A stretch of DNA of 64,000 nucleotides, taken from IMG/VR virus record IMGVR_UViG_3300042922_000313, positions 1 through 64,000 of that record. The stretch is one strand, 5' to 3'. The stretch comes from a virus. Shown in pieces: positions 8,023-16,578 of the stretch. A program made the position numbers and the translations under genes. The notes under the pieces are model-generated. The model saw only the letters and a program-made list of their open reading frames with translations. It was not told the DNA's origin and searched no databases. The first letter of the stretch is position 1, and every line of letters begins with the position of its first letter.

Positions 8023-9549
8023 TTATTTGTTTAAAAACTTCTTGAATAAACCACCATAAACATCTGCTTCATCATCTGTAGTTTTATCTACAGAAAATTT
8101 AACTTTTTCTTTAGCTTTTGTGTCTTTTGTAATTTCAGAATATAATCCAACTATGCACAGGCACTCTTTTTCCAATTCTTTAATTGAAAAATTCTTAGCA
8201 TTAGCTTTTAATTCTGTAAATTCTTCGGTGTCACCAATTTTTTCTTCGAATTTAGAGAATATGTTCAACTCATCGTTCTCTCTTTCCTCAGATAGTTTGC
8301 TTGATTTGAACTGAACAAGAATTTCTACTTCTGAATTTGGTGTTGAATAATTAGTTTTATATTCCTCATATTCAGTTTTGATTAATTCGAATTTTGTTCT
8401 TTCCTCTTGTAACTTTGCATTTTCTTCTAAAGTTAGCCAAACTTTAACCATTTCTTCAAACTCGCCAGTAATCGTAGCAGTAAGAGTGGATTCTTCATAT
8501 GAATATCCATATCTACCATACTTTGATTCATAATTATCTTTAGTCCAATGAGATTTTTCTACATAGACATACTCGTCGCTAAAATCCTCGACATAATAGT
8601 ATGTTTCTTCTAAGAGATTACCGTCATTATCTCTAACAATTTCTGAACCAAAAGCATTTCTCAATGCCTCTCTTTTCTGGTTATATGTAGCCGAAAAAGT
8701 TGACTGAACTTCATCACTTTTTTTATTGTTCTCTGCAAATTCAGATTCTAATTTAGTTTCAAGTTCTTCTACGGACATTCCTTCAATAGAAAAATTCAAA
8801 GACTCAACAGAAACATTATATTTGTCAAGAACTTTCTGTAATTCTTCGTTCAACTTGTTACCTCCTTCATTGTTGCTATTTATATCAACTTCTTTAATAG
8901 AAGATTGATTGATATAATTTTGATATTGCTCAAGTTTTGATTTAATTTCATCAACTGAAAAATTAACTTCAATCGTTGAATTTTTCATAGCTGGAGTGAC
9001 AGAATCGCCTAACGCACATGCCCCGAAAAATCTAAATTTTGTAAATACAAAATATCCGTTTTCGTTGAAATGTCCTTCATAATAGTTCTCGTCCAACTCC
9101 ATGCTTTGACCTTTGATCAAATCTCTCTCAAATATTTCTTGAGGATCATCCCATTTCGTCCAAACAAGCCCTTGACATGTAAGAAAAGTTCTTGTTATAC
9201 CATCATCACATAGTCTATCTTCAAATTTTGCATCATTACTTTCTGGAATAACACCAATAGCAGAACCTTTGTATGATAGTTTTATATCATCTTTAGTAAC
9301 TTCAAGTTCAATCCTATGGTCAGAGAAATCTTTTTCGTCATTTTTATTTTTTTCTATGTAAGCTAAAATAGGAGTATTGCTTAGTGATGGTAGAGCTTCT
9401 TCAACCGATTCTTTGGTAAAATATGATCCATTTAAATTTTCTTCTAAATGTAAAATCCATATTTTAACTGGTATAAACCTTGTATCTCCGATTTGATATG
9501 TGTTTAATTTTTCAAAACTAATTGGTACGTTTAAATCCAACTTATCCAT
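8023..9549 (-). CDS. Prohead protease fused to scaffold-like domain
   Basis: 508 residues. Residues 1-200 are a compact alpha/beta domain containing FSDHRIELE (candidate catalytic His) and GQSMELDENYYEG (candidate nucleophile Ser), in the order seen in herpes/HK97-type head maturation proteases. Residues from about 230 onward are extremely charged (Glu/Lys), helical and coiled-coil-like, as in scaffolds. The fusion would let the scaffold be removed by its own protease. Gene order portal, protease/scaffold, decoration, capsid is standard. Confidence 0.65.
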   Translation of the reverse strand: MDKLDLNVPISFEKLNTYQIGDTRFIPVKIWILHLEENLNGSYFTKESVEEALPSLSNTPILAYIEKNKNDEKDFSDHRIELEVTKDDIKLSYKGSAIGVIPESNDAKFEDRLCDDGITRTFLTCQGLVWTKWDDPQEIFERDLIKGQSMELDENYYEGHFNENGYFVFTKFRFFGACALGDSVTPAMKNSTIEVNFSVDEIKSKLEQYQNYINQSSIKEVDINSNNEGGNKLNEELQKVLDKYNVSVESLNFSIEGMSVEELETKLESEFAENNKKSDEVQSTFSATYNQKREALRNAFGSEIVRDNDGNLLEETYYYVEDFSDEYVYVEKSHWTKDNYESKYGRYGYSYEESTLTATITGEFEEMVKVWLTLEENAKLQEERTKFELIKTEYEEYKTNYSTPNSEVEILVQFKSSKLSEERENDELNIFSKFEEKIGDTEEFTELKANAKNFSIKELEKECLCIVGLYSEITKDTKAKEKVKFSVDKTTDDEADVYGGLFKKFLNK

Positions 9550-9560
9550 GTTTCACCTCC

Positions 9561-11087
9561 TTACTTATTAGCATTTTCATCATCATCCAATGTTTGCTCT
9601 CCAGATTCAGACAACCCTTTACCTTGTGATGCATTGGTAGGTCTACCACCTTCAGTATCAACACTAACAGTATTACTACTTATTAATGGCATATTGAAAT
9701 TATCTACGGTAAGTTTAAGGATCTTGTTTTCAAGATATCCAAGATTTTGAACTGTACTAGGAGACATACCTAGAGATGCAGCATATAATAACTTTGCACC
9801 ATCAACACCATAACTTGCTCCTTTATGATACCTATTGCAAACCTCGTCTGTATTAAAAATGCTCTGGTCTAAAAAGTTTAATTCAAACATATAATGCAGA
9901 TTCATCAGTTTAATTTGCTTATTGAAATACCTTTCAATCTGTTTTAATAAACCAAATGATATCTGTTCATCTGTTTTTGATGACAATCCTAAACTTGATG
10001 AACTAGTTGCTTTGGCACTACCAAATAGCAAACCACTTGTTCCACTAGAAGACCATAATTCTTCTTCTGCTTGATTAACTTCGTTTGATTCGGCAACCGA
10101 TGATTTTTGAAATGAAAAATCTGTAATAGTAAAAGGAGAGAGAATCAATCCTATACCTTCTGGTATGTTATTGGCAGCTTGATTATAGTATTTAATTGCC
10201 ATGTCATAATCCATCTTTGGAATACCGTCATCATCACAATCCATTTTCATAGCAAGTACTTTATAATTATCTATTTCTGTTTTTGCTTTCTTTAAAAGCT
10301 TATAATCTTCAAGTCTTAAAATATCCAAGAAGAGTCCACAGAACATAGGAACACTAAAGAGTAAATTGTTCTCATCTGATTTTATACAGATTCCATTTTT
10401 AGGTTCATACCATCTTAAATTCGAATTACCTTTGAATTTTAGTTCTTTATTGCCTTTATACTTCCAATAAGCTAAAGTGATTTCATCACCATACTCTGGT
10501 AATAAATATTCCTTACTTGAAAAATAGTTTAAATCCATAGAAAATACACATACACCATCTTCAATAGATGATATTTCAGCATATCTACCATCAAACTGTT
10601 TAATATAAAAAGAGTCTGACGTTTCATAAGTCAGACCATAAAAAACACCTTCAATTATAGATGCAAGCATCATTTTAGGAATTTCATGTTTTAAATTATA
10701 TTTTTCAAGTTGATATATAACTTTGTTATATGTATCCTTATATGTTTTAACATTTATCTTTTTTGGAAGATTAGCCGGAACAACAATATGATTAAAAGTA
10801 GGAAGCTTTGCATAGTAATTGCACAATCGTCTATAATGACTGCTTGTAATATACAAAAAAGTACTCATAGTACGAAGTTCTTTTTCATTTGTTTGAGGAT
10901 TCTCAAGCATTTGAACAACTTTTTCTATTGGGTACTTTGTAAATATTACACTTTCTTTGCGATTTTTAACCAAATCTTGAACCATTGTTTTCTTTAGATT
11001 GGCAAATGCTAGTTGGGCATACTTTTCTAATGCTTGTTGTTCTAGCGTTTTTTTATCTGGTTGGATTTCTTTGCTGTCTTGTTCCAT
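9561..11087 (-). CDS. Portal protein
   Basis: 508 residues, ATG after GAAAGGAGGTTATC. It follows the terminase gene and precedes the protease gene. Helical N-terminus, a central beta-rich region (YWKYKGNKELKFKGNSNLRW) and a long helical stretch followed by a Gly/Ser-rich segment (SGTSGLLFGSAKATSSSS) and a C-terminal stem-like part fit the dodecameric ring through which DNA enters the head. The acidic, disordered last 40 residues are common in portals. Confidence 0.8.
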   Translation of the reverse strand: MEQDSKEIQPDKKTLEQQALEKYAQLAFANLKKTMVQDLVKNRKESVIFTKYPIEKVVQMLENPQTNEKELRTMSTFLYITSSHYRRLCNYYAKLPTFNHIVVPANLPKKINVKTYKDTYNKVIYQLEKYNLKHEIPKMMLASIIEGVFYGLTYETSDSFYIKQFDGRYAEISSIEDGVCVFSMDLNYFSSKEYLLPEYGDEITLAYWKYKGNKELKFKGNSNLRWYEPKNGICIKSDENNLLFSVPMFCGLFLDILRLEDYKLLKKAKTEIDNYKVLAMKMDCDDDGIPKMDYDMAIKYYNQAANNIPEGIGLILSPFTITDFSFQKSSVAESNEVNQAEEELWSSSGTSGLLFGSAKATSSSSLGLSSKTDEQISFGLLKQIERYFNKQIKLMNLHYMFELNFLDQSIFNTDEVCNRYHKGASYGVDGAKLLYAASLGMSPSTVQNLGYLENKILKLTVDNFNMPLISSNTVSVDTEGGRPTNASQGKGLSESGEQTLDDDENANK

Positions 11088-11150
11088 GATAACCTCCTTT
11101 CTTGTTTTGTAGTTGTTGTGTTATGTAATAATGTTTAATATGTTTTTTGG

Positions 11151-12980
11151 TTAATATTTACGAATATTTGGCTGACGGAACTGTAGAAGAGTAGTTGGGT
11201 CAAAATTGTTCTGCTTTGGTTTTTGTAATAAATCTTCTCGTCTCATAACAGCTAATGCATATGCCGCTTCAGCAATTGTATATGCGGCATCATCGTGCAT
11301 ATCTTTTTTATCTTTTGCCAGTTCATATTGAACACCACCGTTAGGAGTATCATATCTGCACATATATGACAATTGTAATTTGGCTATATTCATATAGGTC
11401 AGTGCAAGTTTTTCTTCCATAGTTAATTCAACTGTATCAAATCCACCATCTTTATTTTCAATCATAATATAATCTTTGTTATCATAATCGGTAAATTCAA
11501 TTAGGTTCAATTTAACCATCTTAGATACTGCGTCATACATAATTTTCTTATATCCTTGTGGGTCTACAAGATGTACAATCGGCATAGCATTAGTGTATTT
11601 TTTTCTAGCCGTTTCATATTGTTTATGTTCAGAATCAATAATTCCACGATGTTTCTTTCCAAATTTGTCAACCCAATCTTCCATTAACTGATCTGCAACA
11701 GCGGAAATACCACCACCGCCTGAACCAGCATCAATATAAAACTCAATATTTTCCCATTCGGCAGCACGTTCACCATTATATTTAATCATTAACTCTTTAA
11801 TTATTTCTAATTGTGCTGGCATTGGCAGAGGAGTTTTATTCTTTGTATTTGTATCAACCATTGAAACTACATTTTCTAATCTTAGTCGATAACCAATTTC
11901 CTTATCATTTATTATCTGAAATATACTTAGAATACTACCATCGAAATTTCTAGCTGGGTCGTAGCAAAATAAAAACTTCTTTTTACCAGTATCATTATAA
12001 AGCAAAGGTTTACGAATAGTTGAATTCCTTATTAATTCATCCATTGTTACAACGGAGTTTTTACCTCCACCTTTTCTGAACTTATTAAATAATTCAACAT
12101 CTGCATTATCTGGATCTTCTTCGATATCTTTCATAATTTTTTCTTCAGTCAAGTGAGGCTTAATAGGTTCTCCATTAATAGTAGAGTGGTTTAAAATATC
12201 GTAAGCATCTATATCAAAACAAAAATAATTACTATTTCCAACTAACATTTTTTTATAAAATGTTTTATACTTTTCAAAGAATGGATATGTAACATCACCT
12301 ACGGACGAAGTATATAGTATTTGCAAAGGCATTTGTTGTGGTTCATAATACTGTATTTTTTCAGTAGAAGTAGAGAAACTTGAATCTACGTTTGCAAAAT
12401 TTTCAACTACTGCTAATTCTTCTGCAGTTTTCCAAGCGGTTTCGTTAAGCCAAACCGCACCTCGTTTACCTCTAATAGCCTCAAGATTTGAGGATAAAGC
12501 TTCTAATTTTGAATTATTATACAACCTAAATTTACATGTAGGAGCTTGTAAAAAACCAGTCTCGCTATTACTACCTGTTTTATCAACTTCTCTTGCAAAG
12601 ATATCAGTAGCACTCTTAAATGATGGTATCCTTTTTAATGCTATATCTTTTAACTTATTAAACGATTCTACTGATTGCGCATATGTATTTGAACTTATAT
12701 ATAAGCTATAATCAGGTATAAGCATCAACCTAGTCATATTATAAGCAGCAGCTAAAGTATCTTTTCCTGCGCCTCGGCATTCTGCCCATAGGGCGTATTG
12801 AGCAATCCAAGTTTTCATAAAACAATAACTCTGATAATCTATAAGCTGTAAGCCGAATACTTGATTACAATATCTTACGGGATTTTGTCTCCCCCACTGA
12901 ACAATCTTTGATACTTTTGCATATTCTTCAAGCTTTTTTTGACTAAATTCTTTATCAGTCATGGGTATATAAATTTCCAT
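11151..12980 (-). CDS. terL: Terminase large subunit
   Basis: 609 residues; the ATP-driven DNA packaging motor and headful/cos nuclease. Walker A is ECRGAGKDT (about 67-75), the Walker B-like strand is GAVWLNETAW (about 174-183) with Asn before the catalytic Glu, and coupling motif YTSSVGDVTYP follows. The C-terminal RNase H-like nuclease carries FCYDPARNFDG (about 340), FYIDAGSGGGG (about 415) and HDDAAYTIAEA (about 575), giving the three acidic positions. ATG start after GGGGTGATATAA. The gene is intact. Confidence 0.93.
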   Translation of the reverse strand: MEIYIPMTDKEFSQKKLEEYAKVSKIVQWGRQNPVRYCNQVFGLQLIDYQSYCFMKTWIAQYALWAECRGAGKDTLAAAYNMTRLMLIPDYSLYISSNTYAQSVESFNKLKDIALKRIPSFKSATDIFAREVDKTGSNSETGFLQAPTCKFRLYNNSKLEALSSNLEAIRGKRGAVWLNETAWKTAEELAVVENFANVDSSFSTSTEKIQYYEPQQMPLQILYTSSVGDVTYPFFEKYKTFYKKMLVGNSNYFCFDIDAYDILNHSTINGEPIKPHLTEEKIMKDIEEDPDNADVELFNKFRKGGGKNSVVTMDELIRNSTIRKPLLYNDTGKKKFLFCYDPARNFDGSILSIFQIINDKEIGYRLRLENVVSMVDTNTKNKTPLPMPAQLEIIKELMIKYNGERAAEWENIEFYIDAGSGGGGISAVADQLMEDWVDKFGKKHRGIIDSEHKQYETARKKYTNAMPIVHLVDPQGYKKIMYDAVSKMVKLNLIEFTDYDNKDYIMIENKDGGFDTVELTMEEKLALTYMNIAKLQLSYMCRYDTPNGGVQYELAKDKKDMHDDAAYTIAEAAYALAVMRREDLLQKPKQNNFDPTTLLQFRQPNIRKY

Positions 12981-12985
12981 TTATA

Positions 12986-14164
12986 TCACCCCTTCCAATT
13001 TTCTAAATCTATTATTTTATTTTTTAAGTTACGATTTTCTTCTTTTAATACATCTAATTCCAACTCAAATTTCTGTATTATTTCCCTTTGTTCTTTAATA
13101 ATTTCAACATAATCATTATTATCAAGAGTAAGTTGATCCATAATACTTTGGTTACTTAAATCAGCAATCTGCTTAAAAGCTTCACTTGTTTTTATGTCAA
13201 ATAAATTTACTTTAATTGCTTCAAAATTGTTTTCCGACATCTCTTTCATTTTTGATGTAAGAGAACTCTGTCCTTGTTTTGAATTTTTGTTATAATTAGA
13301 AGCAATGTTATTGTCTTTTGCAATAGTTGAAATAGAAGATAGAAGTGATGATTTTGCTGTTGTTAATTTGCCTATTTTTGCATCATCCGGGTCTTTCTTT
13401 GATAATTCAATATTCATTGTTTCAGTTATTTTTTTACATTGACAATACATTATTGTTATCTCAATAACACCCTGCATTTTATTACCATCATCTGTAATAC
13501 CTTCTGTATCACAATATCCAGATAGAATATTAAAACAATATTTTTTATCACTTTCAGACAACCCAACATCTTCAAAAGGATTATGTCCAATCATTGATAT
13601 AACATAATTCATATTTTGGATATCTTTTTCTGACCATACTACATTCTTCTCGTCACTAGCTTTATTCTCTTGTGATACACTAGAAACATCTAAATATTTA
13701 TTAGATATTTCTTTTTTCTCTTGTTGTTTTCTATTATTATTTTGATGAATGAAATTATCTTTTTCGGAGTCATCATATGATTTATCTATATCTTGTCTCA
13801 TAGCAATTAACTTGAAATAAAGTTGCAATAATTCTTTACCATAATATTTAACTTCTTCTTCATTTACATAAGAATGCTCTTTTTTGAATTGATTTATTGC
13901 GCTTTCAATCAAATCTTTATAATATGGTTTATCTATTTTTCTGAGAGTTTTATTTAATTCAACTTCGTTAATAGTGTTATCTTCGTTTAATGAACAACTT
14001 ATGATACAGTTTTTGCAAACGGGCACACGTTCATCAATCGAAAACAGTGGACTCTTACTGATATAAAAGTCTGTCAATTTCTTTTCTTCATGACAACAAG
14101 TACATTGCTTTTTACCTTTTTGTTTATTAGCTGGCACTTTGTCTATTTTCTTTACGTTTGGCAA
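12986..14164 (-). CDS. Zinc-finger protein in the terminase small-subunit position
   Basis: 392 residues; AAAGGAGG is followed eight bases later by TTG at 14164, preferred over the GTG at 14173 that touches the ribosome site. Residues about 17-55 form a four-Cys finger (CTCCHEEKKLTDFY ... CKNC), the central part is helical and the last 50 residues are a coiled coil (EIIKEQREIIQKFELELDVLKE). Adjacent to the large terminase, so DNA recognition for packaging is likely. The finger resembles those in the neighbouring HNH protein. The length is well above a usual small terminase. Confidence 0.55.
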   Translation of the reverse strand: MPNVKKIDKVPANKQKGKKQCTCCHEEKKLTDFYISKSPLFSIDERVPVCKNCIISCSLNEDNTINEVELNKTLRKIDKPYYKDLIESAINQFKKEHSYVNEEEVKYYGKELLQLYFKLIAMRQDIDKSYDDSEKDNFIHQNNNRKQQEKKEISNKYLDVSSVSQENKASDEKNVVWSEKDIQNMNYVISMIGHNPFEDVGLSESDKKYCFNILSGYCDTEGITDDGNKMQGVIEITIMYCQCKKITETMNIELSKKDPDDAKIGKLTTAKSSLLSSISTIAKDNNIASNYNKNSKQGQSSLTSKMKEMSENNFEAIKVNLFDIKTSEAFKQIADLSNQSIMDQLTLDNNDYVEIIKEQREIIQKFELELDVLKEENRNLKNKIIDLENWKG

Positions 14165-14191
14165 ATATGCCACCTCCTTTAATTCATAAAA

Positions 14192-15691
14192 TTAAGCAGT
14201 TTGCTGTAATAACAAACTGCTTTCTAATTCTTCAATAAATTTATAATTAATATTTAAACTTAAATTATTTTCTATTAACCAATCATCAAACTCACCTATA
14301 TCTAATCTGTAAACAAAATCAAGAAATTGATAAGATGTATTATTTGTGTATCCGTAATTATCATGAAATAATTTATGAATTGGTTTACACAGTGCTACAC
14401 CATATCCATACTTATTATGTAATTCTTTTAGTTTTTCACTGATTGACAACCATTCTTCTCGTGAATAATCTAAAACCTTTCGTCTTACATCGATATCTAA
14501 TATTTGAAAAGTTTCATTAACAATATCTCTAAACGGTATTAAATGATGAACGTTGTCAAGCCAACCATTAGTTATAACACATCTATAATTACAAAATTCC
14601 ATTGATTTTTCTTGCCATTCTTTACTATCACTTCTTAATTCTTGATATAGATTTGTAATACCACCTTTCCAGTTACCGTTCAACTCACCAGAAAGCGGAT
14701 TTTGGTATCTTGGATTGTTTTCGCCTTTCCATTTGCCTAATTTTGTATTTCTTTCACTTATCTTTTTACAATGTTGAGGAGATAATTTCTTTCCATACAT
14801 CCAACCTTCATGTGTTTTGTAGTATTCTTTTTTAATTTCTGAGATTCTTTTCTTTTGAGAATCAGACATTTTCTTGCCTTTTAATTTAATAGAACATTTA
14901 ATCGACCTTTGCTTATTTGCACGATTTTTTGTTTCTTCGGTTTTCAATGCGAAACCATATATACTTGCTCGAGATTCTAAAGAATGTTTTGTTCTATTAG
15001 GAAAGAATTGATTAACCAATTCTTCATTTGTATAGTCTTTATATGTTGATTTTAATAAATCTATTTCATAATCAGACCATTTTTCAATTGGTGTATAACT
15101 ATCAGATAAATAATTACCATAACTTTTATCACAACACCTACAAATATTTCTAATTCCATCTTTACATGTTTTATCATTGGGAAAATATAGATTAGTTGCT
15201 GGTAATTCTTTATCACATTTAATGCAAAATTTGTATCCTTCTTTTGGAATTTTAGTAAGATATTCTGTGAATTTCTTCCCTTTGCATTCTTTACATTTTT
15301 GTAGAAATCCATCCTTTGTATCAAATTTTAAAAAGAAATGATCCGTATCTGCTGGCAATATTCTTTTACACTCATTACATTTTTTGTAACCATCATGTGC
15401 CAAATATTCATTTAATATGTTAGCTCTTTTATCAAAATTGACTTTATTTGCACATTTTACACATAATGTTTTTTCGTTTATATTATGATATTTAGTAAAT
15501 GTTGCATACCTAGTATCTTTAATTTCTTTACAACAATCACATTCATATATAACTTTTATCGCTGATTTATTAGTTAAATCCTCAACTTTTACTGTGATTT
15601 TGTCACCAGATTTACAATCATAACCTTTAGATTTATACCAATTTACGACCTTACCGTCAATTTTTAATTCTACTTCCTTAGTTATTAACAT
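14192..15691 (-). CDS. HNH homing endonuclease with multiple zinc fingers and NUMOD3
   Basis: 499 residues. N-terminus: several CxxC pairs (CDCCKE, CVKCAN, CNECKR ... CKECKG, CIKCDK ... CRCCDK) making at least three zinc fingers up to residue 190. Then a Myb/SANT-like segment (WSDYEIDLLKSTYKDYTNEEL, residues about 203-250), NUMOD3-type repeats (GENNPRYQNPLSGELNGNWKGG, about 320-345) and an HNH core CVITNGWLDNVHHLIPF near 375-392 with downstream HKLFHDNYGY. These are site-specific DNA cutters that spread their own gene; this one sits free-standing beside the packaging genes. It has a structured leader upstream (15731-15796). Confidence 0.88.
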   Translation of the reverse strand: MLITKEVELKIDGKVVNWYKSKGYDCKSGDKITVKVEDLTNKSAIKVIYECDCCKEIKDTRYATFTKYHNINEKTLCVKCANKVNFDKRANILNEYLAHDGYKKCNECKRILPADTDHFFLKFDTKDGFLQKCKECKGKKFTEYLTKIPKEGYKFCIKCDKELPATNLYFPNDKTCKDGIRNICRCCDKSYGNYLSDSYTPIEKWSDYEIDLLKSTYKDYTNEELVNQFFPNRTKHSLESRASIYGFALKTEETKNRANKQRSIKCSIKLKGKKMSDSQKKRISEIKKEYYKTHEGWMYGKKLSPQHCKKISERNTKLGKWKGENNPRYQNPLSGELNGNWKGGITNLYQELRSDSKEWQEKSMEFCNYRCVITNGWLDNVHHLIPFRDIVNETFQILDIDVRRKVLDYSREEWLSISEKLKELHNKYGYGVALCKPIHKLFHDNYGYTNNTSYQFLDFVYRLDIGEFDDWLIENNLSLNINYKFIEELESSLLLQQTA

Positions 15692-15730
15692 TTTATTTCA
15701 CTCGCTTTCTCACTCGCCAAACATTAAAAA

Positions 15731-15796
15731 TAGTAGGAGAGTGCTGCGAGTGTTAGCACATCAGACGGGTAGCTACTCCACATCTGTCCCCTACTA
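15731..15796 (-). ncRNA. Branched leader RNA before the HNH gene (putative)
   Basis: On the minus strand a 7-bp outer stem TAGTAGG/CCTACTA closes two inner hairpins, CAGAT/GTCTG and GTGCT/AGCAC, making a three-way junction in 66 nt. The outer stem is followed by TTTTT. It lies between the preceding terminator (15804-15829) and the endonuclease start. This could be a branched terminator, an attenuator or a small ligand-sensing leader. No known consensus matched by eye. Confidence 0.5.
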
Positions 15797-15798
15797 GT

Positions 15799-15829
15799 AA
15801 AAAGACCATATCCGATGAAAGATATAGTC
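15799..15829 (-). terminator. Terminator of the 61-residue gene
   Basis: Minus-strand stem GACTATATC/GATATGGTC (9 bp with one G-U), loop of 8 nt, then TTTTT. It directly follows the stop codon region of the gene at 15843-16028. Confidence 0.8.
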
Positions 15830-15842
15830 CTTGGTATTACAG

Positions 15843-16028
15843 TTAATTTATCTTTGTTCTTCTAACGTCGTTGTTTGTGACCTCGTCTTCAGTAATAATA
15901 CACTCAAATGTAAGAGTATTATCTGCTCCAACAATAGAATCTTTGAATATTACATTACAATTCTTATATTCATCGCCTAACTTGTTCTTGATGAATTCTT
16001 CGTCTATATACAGCTTTAGAATCTTAAT
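15843..16028 (-). CDS. Small acidic protein, apparent ATT start
   Basis: 61 residues reading KILKLYIDEEFIKNKLGDEY after the initiator and ending DVRRTKIN. GAAAGAAGG lies seven bases before ATT at 16028; an in-frame TAG lies four codons upstream of that codon and no ATG/GTG/TTG occurs before the conserved-looking beginning. A single-base change would give the textbook ATG AAG ATT. It has its own upstream AT-rich element (16076-16095) and downstream terminator, so it looks like a real single-gene unit. Function unknown. Confidence 0.6.
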   Translation of the reverse strand: MKILKLYIDEEFIKNKLGDEYKNCNVIFKDSIVGADNTLTFECIITEDEVTNNDVRRTKIN

Positions 16029-16075
16029 AAGTATACCTTCTTTCTATTTTCACACCAAATCCTCAATTTGTAATA

Positions 16076-16098
16076 GTTTTATATATACTACATTAAAA
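16076..16098 (-). promoter_or_regulatory. Copy of the TATATAAAAC element (minus)
   Basis: Minus-strand reading TTTTAATGTAGTATATATAAAAC, a close match to the element found before several promoters in this window. It lies about 50 nt upstream of the ATT-start gene at 15843-16028 and just after the stop of the gene at 16100. Confidence 0.5.
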
Positions 16099-16099
16099 A

Positions 16100-16546
16100 T
16101 TATTCTTCTTCAAATCCAAACAGAAGAATAGGCACTTCATTTTCCTCTAATTGTTCAATTATTTCCTGATTGAAATCTTCATCGAATAAGTAAGCAAGAG
16201 TAGCTTCAGAGTTAAATGTTTCCCATTCACCAGTTTCATCATTTAATCTAAAAGCTGGTTCACACCATAAATGATATATATCATCGATAGTAAGGCAATA
16301 AACATCACCATAATCTAAACCTTCACCATCGAAATCAATCATTCCAAGTTTAACTTCATTACCATCAATAACTAATCCGTGGAAAATTCCAATTAACTCT
16401 TCAATAAGTTCAGCTTTAGCATAAACTTCAACTGATTCAAACTTTCTTAGCTGTGTAATTGCCTCAGTAATGTCGTAAGATAGGCAATCGGAACAACAAA
16501 AATCTGTGATTTGTAAAAGCTCTGTTTCCTTAAAATTATATCTCAT
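16100..16546 (-). CDS. Unknown acidic late-operon protein
   Basis: 148 residues, starting MRYNFKETELLQ at ATG 16546, ten bases after GAAAGAAGG; an upstream in-frame start at 16567 would place translation over that site. Contains FCCSDCLSYD near the N-terminus and a highly acidic C-terminus ending LLFGFEEE. Net charge is strongly negative, as for DNA-mimic or chaperone-like proteins, but there is no recognised family. Confidence 0.65.
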   Translation of the reverse strand: MRYNFKETELLQITDFCCSDCLSYDITEAITQLRKFESVEVYAKAELIEELIGIFHGLVIDGNEVKLGMIDFDGEGLDYGDVYCLTIDDIYHLWCEPAFRLNDETGEWETFNSEATLAYLFDEDFNQEIIEQLEENEVPILLFGFEEE

Positions 16547-16578
16547 AAAGAAAATACCTTCTTTCAATTGTTTTATAT

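Noticed and set aside
15800-15835. AGATATAGTCC on the plus strand, resembling a group I intron P7/P3 segment near the HNH gene
   Set aside because: It is one arm of a minus-strand terminator hairpin, no splice sites or split gene were found, and the HNH gene runs in the opposite direction.
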